From NCBI GenBank assembly GCA_029168955.1, contig JAPDOI010000290.1, positions 620,001-684,000 on the forward strand: a DNA stretch of 64,000 nucleotides. Direction: 5' to 3'. Below are positions 45,699 to 57,109 of this stretch, in pieces. The notes under the pieces are model-generated. The model saw nothing but the letters and a program-made list of their open reading frames with translations, had not been told where the DNA came from and did not search any database. The DNA is from Aplectana chamaeleonis. Lineage: Eukaryota; Nematoda; Chromadorea; Rhabditida; Cosmocercidae. Within the stretch, counting starts at the first letter, position 1. Every line of letters starts with the position of its first letter. The position numbers were made by a program, and so were the translations under genes.

Positions 45699-47617
45699 AA
45701 TGTTTTGTGTTTCCACCCTCCGAAAATTGGGGTGTTTTGCATCGATGCAGATGGGTGTTCCCTCGACTTGGATGGCGCTCATGACGGCATGCCGGGATCA
45801 GTAAACCGTTACTGCTGCGTTTGTAAGAATCTTAACTTACTCGCAGTGAAATGTGTTGATTCATTGACGTGCAGGGTGGCCGTTCAGTCGTTTTTATCGA
45901 TTTCTGAGAGAGAATGAGAGCGAGAGGGAAGGGCTCGTTGTACTTTCAACGCAACGATCGAGCGCCTAGTGAGTGTTGTTTGATCGCCTCCCTCCGCTCC
46001 AAGTATTTTCGTGGAATGGACCCAATAACGTCGCTCATCCCTATATATCGACTGTATTTCTCACTTGCAATTCACACCCAATGTGTATTTCGCGCTTAGC
46101 TTCCCGCAGCCATGTTTTTGATGGTATTTGATTAAGTTTTGTGCATTCAGTACTGAAGAAACGTACATCATATCGGCTTTTTTCTTGCGGGATCTGGTTG
46201 TTTATTGACCTCAGCCTGGTATGAGCTTAATTTGGTGAAATTTGATTATGTTGTAGGGCAGAATGAAATGTACTTAACACATGCTCAAACTTGATTTTTG
46301 AATGTATAGCCTTTGAAAATTTTCGAGGTATCTATTGAATTCTAGCGTTTTCTTCTGGACTTCAGCTATTTCTGAAAAAGAATGTTGTAGGGGTTAATTT
46401 GTGAATAATGTTCTATTCAGCTTCATCCGTAGTTTTCGGAATTATGTACAGTCCCGTCGAAAATTCTAGCCCAGCTCAGTGCGACGCACGCAGCCGCAGC
46501 GTTCGTCCTCGCCAACTGATTATCAACTGCCACTGACAGGCGTCGTACCGCGCTGTATTAAAATTTAGGCCGCGTCTGTAACAGAATTTTTGTCTTCACT
46601 TCAATACACTAATCGTTCCCATTTCGCTTATATTGAAGATCAATTCTGCGGTCTGGATCATGCAAGGATATTTGATAAGAACCCTCTATAGGCTGCAAAA
46701 GCGCGAAATTCTCATGATCCTACGCATGCTGGTGCGGAGCGGAGGTTAAAGACAGCGAGAGAGCGGAGGGCAGATAGAGGCAGCAGTATCGCGTGCGCCG
46801 CACGCATCATGAGTGATGATAATTTCGATTTTTTACGTAGGATGCATTGGACTTTCTCGTGTATGCGCAAGTAATCTTTTCTCAAATATGTTAAAAAATA
46901 GCTATAAATGAAAGTGAGTTGCAGTGTAGTATCTTTATTTAAGTCGGGATCCAGTCTTATAGCCTGAATTTTGGGCTCATCCTCAGAACACAATTTTTCT
47001 GGGCGCGAACCATGGCTTTTCGCAGTGACTGCACGGGGCTCCCCCATTGGCGAGGGGATAACGATGATATCATTGGCAGCCGTTGCAGCTATGATCTGGG
47101 GCATTCGTGAAGAGCTCTGGGGCCGAATCAGTGCTGGGCACACGCCCCGGCATGGCGATTTTGAATATGCACCCCCCCCCCTTAGCTCGGTACTTTTTGA
47201 GCACCGCCTTTGCGAAATTGAAATCGGCTGTTTTCCGAGAATTCGAGCTCAACAGCCATTATTTTGACTTCTTGATTTAGATAAACAAGAGTATCAAGAA
47301 AGCACTAAATAGAAAATATTCCGAAAATGTGAACAAAAAAGGTAATGTGATTTCTAAACTTCAAAAAATCCCGTGAGGAAAATTTCTTAGCAATACTGTA
47401 GGTTATGACAAAAGATAAAATAATTTTCATTGCAAAACAATTTACTAATTACAAACAACAGAACTACTACTATTGCCATAATTAATGTTTTCTGTCGAAT
47501 GTTTTCATGAACCTATGAAGGATTCGTTAATCTGTGTTTGGTTGTTCTGATGTGGAAATCAAATTTATTATGTGTTGTGGAACCATGCTAGAATTCTTGT
47601 GATGCTCTGGGAGTGGA
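45699..47617. other. No recognised gene
   Basis: The 46712-47143 minus-strand open frame (143 codons) has no recognisable domain and is crossed by another frame at 46971-47267 on the plus strand. A run of ten C bases lies near 47171. The TACAGTCCCGTCGAAAATT motif near 46445 resembles a Tc1-type end but has no partner here. Confidence 0.4.
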
Positions 47618-50040
47618 AAACCCGGCTTTTACCCACCTGGATTGCCGCAATTCCTTAGAGACTCGACTTGCCGTGCGATATGGTGTTTGTACGCAGCTAC
47701 ACAGCCCACACTGAAGTGGACGCGCACTCATTATTAACCCATTCACGACCGCGTGTCCCACCGGTGGGACACGCGTTGACTACCACTTCGGACCGCGTGT
47801 CCCACCGGTGGAGCACCCTTTTCGAAAATCGATTTCTCCACCGCATGAAGGAATTTCTAAACCTACTTATGGTCAATGTATTTACCTATCCTAGAGCCGA
47901 CTACAAACTTCGTGGTCCGCTGGCAGCTTCACCGCTACAATATATCTAACCCATCGAATGCAGCGAGGTCGAAAACCGCAAACTTGAGTACAGATTGCAT
48001 TTTTACAAGCAATTAATGGCGGATTTTTTTCTTTTTTCCATTACTCGATAAACAAACCTTACTTCTGAGAGTGGTTAGATCGTATAGCACTATTCAATAT
48101 ATTACAGAAATATGATTACTGATACTGCGCACCATTTGCGAGTAGAGAATCGGCTTTTCTTTCGCCCGTATTTTGTTAACAGAAATAATTTCATGCAAAG
48201 ATCACCAATGTAGAGACAATTAGGGCCTTCCCTCCTAAGTCCTGTTTGGTTACGGTTGGTATCCTAGGCCGGGGCTCTACTTCGGTGAAAACTACTTTAG
48301 AGAGGAGCGGACGAGAAAAATGGGGACGCGCAAGAGCAGAAAACGAGTGAAAACATATAAAACGGTTATTACACTAATAATTCCTAGTCAATATGTAATA
48401 ATAGAACTATTTTCTACATCTAAATGTTTAAAAAAAATGCTTTTTACAAAAATCTCTTCCTAGAAGGCGCCGAACTGGAGAGGTGAGGGGGTGTCCGACA
48501 AAAAAATGGCTCTGAAGATCTGAAAAAGTCATTTAATCAGCATTTTCAGTCAATATAAAAATTTAGGAAAATTTTCTACGTCTCAATGTCAAAAAGAATG
48601 CTAACAATGTTAACTACAAAAAAAACTGGCGTCGCAATGCGATAGACCGCAAGAGAGTGGGAGTATGTAGCTAATGCAAAAATTAGTGTAAATCGGGCAA
48701 AATATCATTTCACTAGGCATTTGCTGGCGATTGAAGAACAGAAGAATGCCTTTCGTGGTAATCTACGATAATTAATGTTTCAAACCGCTAGAATTCAACG
48801 AATCACATGATTCTCTGGATGGTCTTATCTACACACTTGAAACTTTAGTTGGCCATTTCTCTGTAAGGAAAGAGTTATGGAAGCTGAAACTTTGGAATAA
48901 TGATTTTGACGTCAACAGTCGTTGAATAAACAAAAAAAACGAAAATCGATTTTTTGGTGGCGTGCCATTCGAGCAAAAGTGGCCCACCGGTGGGACACCG
49001 TATACGGTGACGCAATATTGCACGCGGTCCGAACGTGCAGCCACCCAAAATTAGGCGTGGTCGTGAATGGGTTAATAAAAAATGTATTTTATTACACAGC
49101 GGGGAGGAGGAAAGGATTGGAACTAAAGGAAAAGGAAGATGGTAAAGGTAGTGTATTTTGGATGATCCCATTTTAGAAATTTAATGTAAATAAACAAAGT
49201 TGGAGCGGGGTGAGTATTTACCCGTGAAATGTCAATTCAAACGAACCTAGTTGATCAAAAGTAGCATTAAACATGAGAGAAAAGGATATTGTGAGAAAGA
49301 GGAGAATCTGGCAATCACTTTAGCATCAATTTCAGAATCTGGTACCGGGCGACCAATCGCTGCTCGTCCGGGTCACCCGAAATGGTGAATCGGGTCGCGA
49401 AAAAATTTGTACATCGTAGATCAGTCGTCCGTAACGTACATTCACACGCAAGTTCGTTGCACCGGGAACGCAATTTTCGTCATCCGGGTGGCTGGTAACA
49501 ATCGAGGGATTAGCGGGTCGCCCGGAAGGGTTAGCGGGTCGCCCGAAACGGGATCTGGCTCCGATTTTGAGTGTTCGGGTGGCCCTAAATGCGGTTCTTC
49601 TGCACCGGGATGATTTTTAATGTGATTCAAGGACCTTAAATCTCGTCCCGGTTTTACCCCGAAAACCGGTACAAAACCGAAACCTCTTTCTCCCAATGCT
49701 CTTAGTTCTCATGTTGAATGATGTTTTCAATCAACTAGGTTTATTTGAATGAACATTATCAAGTCAAAAAAATCCACCCCGCTCCAACTTAGTTTATTTA
49801 CATTAAATTTCTATAATAGATACACTGAAAGTATCCTATTTCTGCCTTCTTCCATTTACTCTAGTTTCAGTCCTTTTCTTCTCCGCGTTCTGTAATAAAA
49901 CACATTTTTTAATTATTATTGTGTGCGCGCCCACTCCAGTGTGCGCTGTGTAGCTGCGGACAAACACCTTATCGCACGGCAAGCCGAGTCTGTAAAGGAT
50001 TGCGGCATTCATGCTGGAGAAAACTCGGGTTTTAATGAAC
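47618..50040. mobile_element. Large inverted-repeat element, left arm interrupted by a piggyBac-type insertion
   Basis: 47618-47737 joined to 49076-about 49260 pairs with the complement of about 49690-50040. Shared landmarks are CTTGCCGTGCGATA(T/A)GGTGT, CAGCTACACAGC, AAAAAATGT.TTTTATTACA and TTTAATGTAAATAAAC. The loop (about 49260-49690) is GC-richer and carries repeated GGGTCGCCCG motifs. There is no coding gene. Confidence 0.8.
47738..49071. mobile_element. piggyBac-type nonautonomous element (1334 bp) at TTAA
   Basis: The termini CCCATTCACGACC and GGTCGTGAATGGG are perfect inverted repeats, directly flanked by TTAA (47734-47737 and 49072-49075). Terminal CCC plus TTAA duplication is the piggyBac signature. 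Subterminal palindromes GTCCCACCGGTGGGAC occur near 47755 and, in shorter form, near 47809 and 48970. No transposase frame is present; the interior is AT-rich noncoding. Confidence 0.9.
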
Positions 50041-50735
50041 AGGGTACTTCTCAAGGAGGAGGACACGATTATTTGCTTCTTTCACAATAACTTACAATCA
50101 TGAATTTTTACAGTCGGCTCTCTTCATTAGTCACATCCTCATGGACGAAAATCCGTTTGCTAGTTAAATATGATAGGGACTGTGCTATCTGTATTTATAA
50201 TCTGTCATGATATATCAGTTCGCTAATCCTTTTATGAACGTGAACTATAACGCTTCTGAGCGCTGTCTGTGTATCTTTGCCTCGAATCGATAATCGCCCG
50301 CGTAATCAATGAACGTTGCACCAAAGAAACAAAACACCACGTCAATCCTCACTTGCTACAAGATAACGGAGTAGTGTTTATTCCTTCACCAGAACAATCA
50401 AACACATTATATATGATCTTTAATTCATAAAGTTGTTAATGAAAAAACTTCGACAGTAACTCTCAGTTATTGCCAACAGAACCTGTATCTCTATCCATAA
50501 TTTCAATTCTGTAAGTGTTCTCCTTAAAAAGCGGTGAAGAAGCTATGACAAATCAGAAGAAAAACGTGTATTGTTTTTTTTCCTGAAATCCGACAGGACA
50601 TGCACTTCGTTTTTTAATGTTCGGTTTAAGCATCCCCCTTTACCTTCTCTACAACGTCCAATGTGCCCCCCCCCTCCTAAGGTTAACCGGGACGCATGCC
50701 CAGTCCTAGGCCGAATGCATCAACGCGTCGGGTTG
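50041..50735. other. No recognised gene
   Basis: AT-rich noncoding sequence without recognised signatures. A run of nine C bases lies near 50668. Confidence 0.4.
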
Positions 50736-50870
50736 GGACCAGGGATGTGCGGAAAAAATATTTTTGGAAACAGAAAACAGAAAATCTAGTCTGACAGAAA
50801 ACAGAAAACAGAAAAAAATCTCCAAAAATGGGCAGAAAACAGAAAACAGAAAATTTCCAAAAGTCAATAA
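50736..50870. repeat. AGAAAAC-rich low-complexity block, paired with 53075-53195
   Basis: ACAGAAAAC units repeat here and again at about 53085-53170. CAGGGATGTGCGGAA at 50748 mirrors TTCCGCACATTCCTG at 53173-53187, so the two blocks look like inverted ends of a ~2.4-kb unit. Each is also internally near-repetitive. Confidence 0.55.
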
Positions 50871-51259
50871 AGGGTGTTCAGCGTACACTAAACGAAATTT
50901 TTCAAAACATTCAACTTTTTTTAAACTTTTTTTGAGTCATCTATGCTTTTTTCATTGAATTTTCAAAACCTTACAGTTGGCCAGAGCAAAAAGTATAGAC
51001 GTTTAGGAAATGCAGATTATAAGTGAGATGACAAATGTTCATCGAATCTTCCTTTTTAAAGGCAAAAAAAGCTCGATTACTCTATTAGAAGCTCAATACA
51101 TATCTGTCGGTGCAAGGAGTACGTAGTGCAGTCGGAGCGAGCTTTCCGTTCCTTAGTGTACATATTTTGGCACTGATTGTGGGATAACTGCTGGTTTGAA
51201 CACTGTACTACTCCACAGAGCTTAAAGTCACGCCCGTACCGCGCACCTGTGCCGTTAGA

Positions 51260-51640
51260 GTATACTCAGACAATCGGTGCGGACTGACCGCTGGCAATCA
51301 AGGCCTCTGCGGGCGGTACGCCAGCAAGTTGCGGGCGGATCGCTGCCTCTCACTGTCTCCGCGGGCGGATCGCTGCGTTCTGGCGGGCGGATAGCGGCAC
51401 CTGTGAAAGTTGATCACGCTAGCGGGTGGATCGCCGGCGAGCTCTATAGCAGTGATCCGCTCGCAACCTGCCAGCGATCCGCTCGCAGGGGCTTTGATAG
51501 CCAGCGATCCGCTCGCTAAGCTATGAGATGCAGCGATCCGCCGGCAACCAGCCAGCGATCCGCCCGCCAGTGCTTTGATAGCCAGCGATCCGCCCGCCAC
51601 CGCTTTGATAGCCAGCGATCCGCCCGCTCAAATTTTACAA
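51260..51640. repeat. Array of GCGATCCGCCCGC motifs in inverted halves (30-bp units on the right)
   Basis: After GTATACTCAGACAAT at 51260, GCGGGCGGATCGCTG-type motifs occur several times to about 51430. The complementary AGCGATCCGC(C/T)CGC then occurs at least six times to 51630, the last ones in 30-bp units with GCTTTGATA spacers. Translated frames are repeat artefacts. Confidence 0.75.
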
Positions 51641-52179
51641 TTCAACTTGTCAATCATTGACGAGTTCTTTTCTGGTATCAGTCTCATGCTCAGAAAAAAA
51701 CTAACCGAAGGGTATAAAAGGCACTCCTTCGCAATGAGTGCTCACTCGGCATTTCGAGCCGATCCTTGGAGGTGACTTCAAGTCACCTTTGAAGGCGCTT
51801 CACTGCGCCAAGAATCTCTCTAACTCTCAAATTAATTTTGTGCCATCTGCGTTGCAGTGAGTTAAAGCACGTATTCAGAGTTTAGCGTGCATGGCACAGT
51901 TGGCGCCAACATTACTCCGCTCCACCAAAGCGGGTACGCTGGGGAGCGGATATGAATAGTGGGGTTAAGTAGTATTATGGCTTATACTTGTTAGTATAGA
52001 GCCACATTGCAGTTTTCCTTTCACTTGACTGCTTTGCGTTACCTTTGGGGGATTCGTCAACGATAAACCTCTGGGTAAGAGTGTCCACTATAAGATAAAG
52101 ATAAGGAGTCGGCTTCCTGAATCCCTACTGGGATGCGCAGCTCATTCGACGTCGTATTCGTCGAGGCTTGACTTTGATA

Positions 52180-52740
52180 GAAATTGCCGCTGCGGCTCCG
52201 CCATAGTGCCGCTTTGGCGCGTGGAGGCACCGAAGCGGCGCCATCGCGGAGCCGCGGATGCACTACCGCAGAGCCGTAGCGGGGACCCGACAGTACCGCT
52301 TTGGCTCCGCGATAACGCCGCAGCGGCTCCGGGAGAATGTTTGATACGAAATTATTTAAGAATTATGAGACAACTAGGGGGGGGGCCTAATTGTAAGAAC
52401 AAAATTCACACCTGCGGTCGTTTCATCCTTTGTCTGATAAGGACAGAGCTTACCGCCGCTTTTGCGCGCAAGGAAATACGGAATGTACCTCAAAATCAGG
52501 TATATTCAACCGGCGACAGTTTCGTTTTACCACACAGGACAGTACATCGTACTCCACGCGAGTTCGCTGCTGCATCCTCGCGGTTCTAACGAGGAGCAGC
52601 TGCGGTACTATCGCGGCGATGTCGAGGCTCAAGAAACGGAAGCAGAATCGCTTGATCACGGAGCCGCTGCGGCACTATCGCGGAACTATCGCAGCACAGC
52701 CGAGGATCGCGGTACTTTCCCGGCGCTGACGCTGCAAATT
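52180..52740. repeat. Inverted GC-rich degenerate repeats (GGAGCCGCTGCGG / CTATCGCGG motifs)
   Basis: 52180-52335 carries GCGGCTCCGC(C/G)ATA and GTGCCGCTTTGG motifs. The complementary forms (GGAGCCGCTGCGG, CACTATCGCGG) recur at 52600-52735, with a non-repetitive 260-bp loop. It is likely a foldback element with subterminal repeats. 52745-53070 shows nothing else recognisable. Confidence 0.6.
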
Positions 52741-53251
52741 TTCTCAGAGGGATAGGTTTCACGCTTTTTTAGTGGCTTGCAGGGGCAGCCGACTTCCCAA
52801 TGAGTGCCTTCATCTCTCTACATGAATCTGTGACCAATCGAAGAACCCCGGAGGGTTGGTTGGTTTGGTTCACCTCGGCGAGGTTACAGTGAACAGCACC
52901 GTTTCCTCTCACCACTCCACACGTGCCCTTACGGATAACCACTACAGCGAGATAAAAGTGTATAGCGTCGTGGTACATTTGCAGAGAGCCTGAGTGAAGT
53001 ACAACCTCACCCTATCGGCTTAGCTTCGATGAATCCGGCCACTTTTTTTTAGCAAAGTCCTACTGCAAATCGAGGTACACGTTTTTCTCTGTTTTCTGTC
53101 CAATTTTTGCCTATTTTTACAGAAAACAGGAAAAAATGGCCAAAAATGGGCAGAAAACAGAAAACAGAAAATTCCGCACATTCCTGGTTGGGACAGGGGC
53201 AGGACTGTCGGCATCTTTGAAGATCGCAGTTCAAGGGCAGTAGGTCATCTA

Positions 53252-53329
53252 GTCAATCGTGCCCCAGCTGTGTTTCTCGCTGCTTTAGCTGCCCCAGCCC
53301 CCTAGCTGGGGCGACTGGGGCACGATTGA
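53252..53329. repeat. Short hairpin element with 15-bp perfect ends
   Basis: TCAATCGTGCCCCAG at the left and CTGGGGCACGATTGA at the right bracket an internal smaller inverted motif (GCCCCAGCC..GCTGGGGC). It could be a very small foldback transposon or an attenuator-like hairpin. Confidence 0.6.
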
Positions 53330-53607
53330 TTTTGTGATTTAAGGAGATATTCAAGGGAGCAGACTGCCGTGCCCCTGCCACAACCCGGCCCGTTGATGCA
53401 TTCGGCCCCTGTATTTTGCAGGTAGCCGGCAGCAATCTTGTCGTTTTTTGTCTGAACATCGTTATCAGCAGGTATGTTTCACTATGGTCGACAGCCGCAT
53501 CTGATCGCCAGTCAAATTGGAGAGCTCTTTAAAATTGCCAAGAGTTCACAATGCAGCCAAAATCAGGAGCAGGCCGCTGATGCCAGCTGCGATCGTAGCT
53601 CAGGGAT

Positions 53608-54243
53608 AGAATCAATAAAAATTCTATCAAAAAGGGGTCTTCCAAGCAAAAGAGGTTTGGTTGGCGTCAGAAACGTTCCAACAAAAAGGGAACAATAATT
53701 AAGTTGAATGAGGAGAGTCTACAAAAAGTGAACAATATTTTCTGAGACTGATTTTCCTGGCCGATACTTCTTAACAGCAAAAACAAACCGTTGTGGTACT
53801 TCTAGAGGAAGAGTTCAATGGTTTCCAAGAATGGACTTCTATTCGTTGACGAGAATATAAGAAAATATTCTCATTAGGTGCTGCACTTTGGTTTCGCTTC
53901 TCGTAGCAGCTGGAGCTAACCGTCCGTCTGTGTTTTTGGCATCATCTTCTATTCTGATGGTAAGTATTAGGTTTACATGCACATACTTTTAACGGTTCTC
54001 GTGTAGTCAAGACGAGTTTTGGAACCACAGAGTGCTTCCGTGTAGAACTCCGCAACGGTTTGTTTTGCTGTTAAGAAGTATCGGCCAGGAAAATCAGTCT
54101 CAGAAAATATTGTTCACTTTTTGTAGACTCTCCTCATTCAACTTAATTATTGTTCCCTTTGTTGAACGTTTCTGACGCCAACCAAACCTCTTTTGCTTGG
54201 AAGACGGCTTTTTGATAGAATTGTTCACTTTTTATTGATATTA
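53608..54243. mobile_element. Foldback element with ~200-bp arms
   Basis: 53608-53810 and about 54030-54243 are inverted copies. Shared landmarks are TTCTATCAAAAA, CTTCCAAGCAAAAGAGG, GAACAATAATTAAGTTG, AGAGTCTACAAAAAGTG and GGCCGATACTTCTTAACAGC. The ~220-bp loop is unique. Open frames in the arms are mirror copies. Confidence 0.85.
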
Positions 54244-54353
54244 CGAAGTAATATCCTGAAAAATCTTCAATAATTCTCGAATAGCATGGATTGCTATAAT
54301 AATCAGTAAGCAACAACCTTGTTGCGCACGCTACAAATGAAGCGCTACTCACT

Positions 54354-55752
54354 TTCCACGACGTCCTGATGATGTCAGAAAATGCCCTATGCACTTGGCA
54401 CCACCTTGGCACGACGTCCTGATGACGTCACCAGATGCTTTATGCACTTGGCACGACGTTCTGATGACATCATCAGATGCTATGTGTACTTTACATGACA
54501 TCCTGATGACGTCATCAGATGCCCTATGTACTTTACATGACATCCTGATGAAGCCATCAGATGCCCTATGTACTTTACATGACATCCTGATGAAGTCATC
54601 AGATGCCCTATGTACTTTACATGACATCCTGATGACGTCATCAGATGCCCTATGTACTTTACATGACACCCTGATGACGTCATCAGATGCCCTATGTACT
54701 TTACATGACACCCTGATGACGTCATCAGATGCCCTATGTACTTTACATGACATCCTGATGACGTCATCAGATGCCCTATGTACTTTACATGACATCCTGA
54801 TGACGTCATCAGATGCCCTATGTACTTTACATGACATCCTGATGACGTCATCAGATGCCCTATGTACTTTACATGACACCCTGATGACGTCATCAGATGC
54901 CCTATGTACTTTACATGACACCCTGATGACGTCATCAGATGCCCTATGCACTTTACATGACATCCTGATGACGTCATCAGATGCCCTATGTACTTTACAT
55001 GACACCCTGATGACGTCATCAGATGCCCTATGTACTTTACATGACACCTGATGACGTCATCAGATGCCCTATGTACTTTACATGACACCCTGATGACGTC
55101 ATCAGATGCCCTATGTACTTTACATGACATCCTGATGACGTCATCAGATGCCCTATGTACTTTACATGACACCCTGATGACGTCATCAGATGCCCTATGT
55201 ACTTTACATGACACCCTGATGACGTCATCAGATGCCCTATGTACTTTACATGACACCCTGATGACGTCATCAGATGCCCTATGTACTTTACATGACACCC
55301 TGATGACGTCATCAGATGCCCTATGTACTTTACATGACACCCTGATGACGTCATCAGATGTCCTATGTACTTTACATGACACCCTGATGACGTCATCAGA
55401 TGCCCTATGTACTTTACATGACACCCTGATGACGTCATCAGATGCCCTATGTACTTTACATGACACCCTGATGACGTCATCAGATGCCCTATGTACTTTA
55501 CATGACATCCTGATGACGTCATCAGATGCCCTATGTACTTTACATGACACCCTGATGACGTCATCAGATGCCCTATGTACTTTACATGACACCCTGATGA
55601 CGTCATCAGATGCCCTATGTACTTTACGTGACACCCTTATGACGTCATCAGATGCCCTATGTACTTTACATGACATCTTGATGACGTCATCAGATGCCCT
55701 ATGTACTTTACATGACACCCTGATGACGTCATCAGATGCCCTATGTACTGAT
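54354..55752. repeat. 42-bp minisatellite carrying a CRE-type palindrome in every unit
   Basis: About 32 tandem units of 42 bp read TGATGACGTCATCAGATGCC, CTATGTACTTTACA, TGACACCC (or TGACATCC). Central units are nearly identical; the first three (54354-54480) are diverged. A one-base deletion near 55047 shifts the translated phase, which again shows that the long 14-residue periodic frames are not selected as protein. Each unit contains the self-complementary 14-mer TGATGACGTCATCA, whose core TGACGTCA is the CREB/ATF bZIP site. Confidence 0.95.
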
Positions 55753-55779
55753 AGCCTGCGACCACTGGCAGTGGCTAGT

Positions 55780-55845
55780 GGCGCGAACGAGGAACGAGGA
55801 ACGAGGGACGAGGGACGAGGAACAGGACACGAGGGACGCGTTACA
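55780..55845. repeat. GAGGAAC/GAGGGAC short tandem
   Basis: About eight imperfect 7-bp units (GAGGAAC, GAGGGAC) lie directly after the minisatellite. The rest of the sequence to 56139 is unremarkable except for the hairpin at 56050-56072. Confidence 0.7.
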
Positions 55846-56049
55846 AGAAAAAACGCGAATTTTAGCTAAGCTTCCGCCGATCTAACTTTGTTAATTTTCA
55901 ATCGATTTGGCTCAAATTTTGTCAGCGGGTGTCTTCTATACTCTCTCACTTATATCCAGAAGGAAATCTCTAGAAAATTTGTTTTACAGGTTTTATTAAC
56001 TACTTTACCAAAATCTAAGTGATCACAAGTGCCAGGCAAAACCAAACCT

Positions 56050-56072
56050 CTCCAGCCGCTTCGCGGCTGGAG
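56050..56072. repeat. Perfect 10-bp stem hairpin
   Basis: CTCCAGCCGC and GCGGCTGGAG flank a 3-base loop. A related sequence, ATCGCTCCAGCCGCGAAGCGG, occurs at about 62569 just outside the MITE ending at 62553. Confidence 0.6.
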
Positions 56073-56143
56073 CGATTAGGTAACGTTGCAAACCCCCGGT
56101 GTCACGTGATGCTCGCAGCTATGTAGTTATGGACGCTGCTTAA

Positions 56144-56420
56144 AGGCACAGTCCAACCTCAGAATCGTTTTTCTGTTTTTCCGCCAATCTTGGAAACGGT
56201 CCCTTGCTGATTCCAATGATGTCTCTGGAATCTTACAAGGCCCCTCGGGAATAAAGTTATGGCCCCCTTCAAATTTGAACTGCGGAAGCAAGGTGGACGA
56301 GTTCTCCGAGGCTTGCAACTTCCGTCATTTGCAACCGATTTTTGTGAGCTGACCCGAGTAAAGAGAGGCTGAGAATGAAGGGAAGAACGGGGATAATGAC
56401 CGGAAACCATCGCTCATCTT
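56144..56420. mobile_element. TTAA MITE family, partial copy C
   Basis: AGGCACAGTCC follows TTAA at 56140-56143, and the next ~270 bp match 469-720 (CTGGAATC.TACAAG, GGTGGACGAGTT, CCGAGGCTTG.AACTTCCGTC). No right terminus is recognisable, so the copy is truncated or rearranged. From 56421 to 57109 nothing else is recognised. Confidence 0.7.
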
Positions 56421-57109
56421 GCCACTGAGGAGCTCGAAAAATCGTAAAAGGGGCGTGCCAAAGTGGCTCCCCGATCCAGGCGCCCCAAAGGGGCTTTCTC
56501 CTATATCTTGCTTGTTCGGAAGAATCGAGAGCTCGCACTTGGCATGTGTTATATAGGGTAGGCCTACTTCACAATTATGTGGAAATCTCAGACTTTGTCC
56601 CTGAGCTTGGACTGCGCCTTCAGGGTGTTCGGAAAATCTCAACATGGGATCTTTCAGATCTCTTTGAATTGATTCACATGTATGGCCACGGTTTATTCTA
56701 AGTGGAAAATCAGAAAATAAGAGCGAGATTTTGTCTAATTTCGTGAATCGCGCGCACCACGAAGTTTCCTCCCATTGAGATATCCGAGAGTGTTTCTAAC
56801 CATTCAGTCAACTTACAAGGGAACTACTATAGGTCATACTAACCATTACAAATGAAGTATATTTTCCAGAACCATTTTCGGACGAAAAGTCCGAATGTGC
56901 CCATCGCAGCTGCCTAGAATCACTCTGAAAAAAGTTATAGGCGTTTTTCTCCGGTTTTCGTACCTGTGGTACCCTCCTAAAAGCGCATTGTTTTCACGAA
57001 AATCCAGAAACGGATCTCTTTGACGGCAAAATCGACTTTTGACGGTTCTCGGAATGTGACGACAGATGTGGCTCAAATCGTTCCTCTGGGGGTTATTTGG
57101 AGTGCTTAG

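Noticed and set aside
46444..46475. Possible Tc1/mariner terminus (TACAGTCCCGTCGAAAATT)
   Set aside because: No matching inverted end was found in the window.
46712..47143. 143-codon minus-strand open frame
   Set aside because: No family resemblance and no gene signals; overlaps another random frame.
54389..55869. Tandem-repeat proteins on both strands of the 42-bp minisatellite
   Set aside because: Same period artefact; a one-base deletion near 55047 shifts the phase without any sign of constraint.
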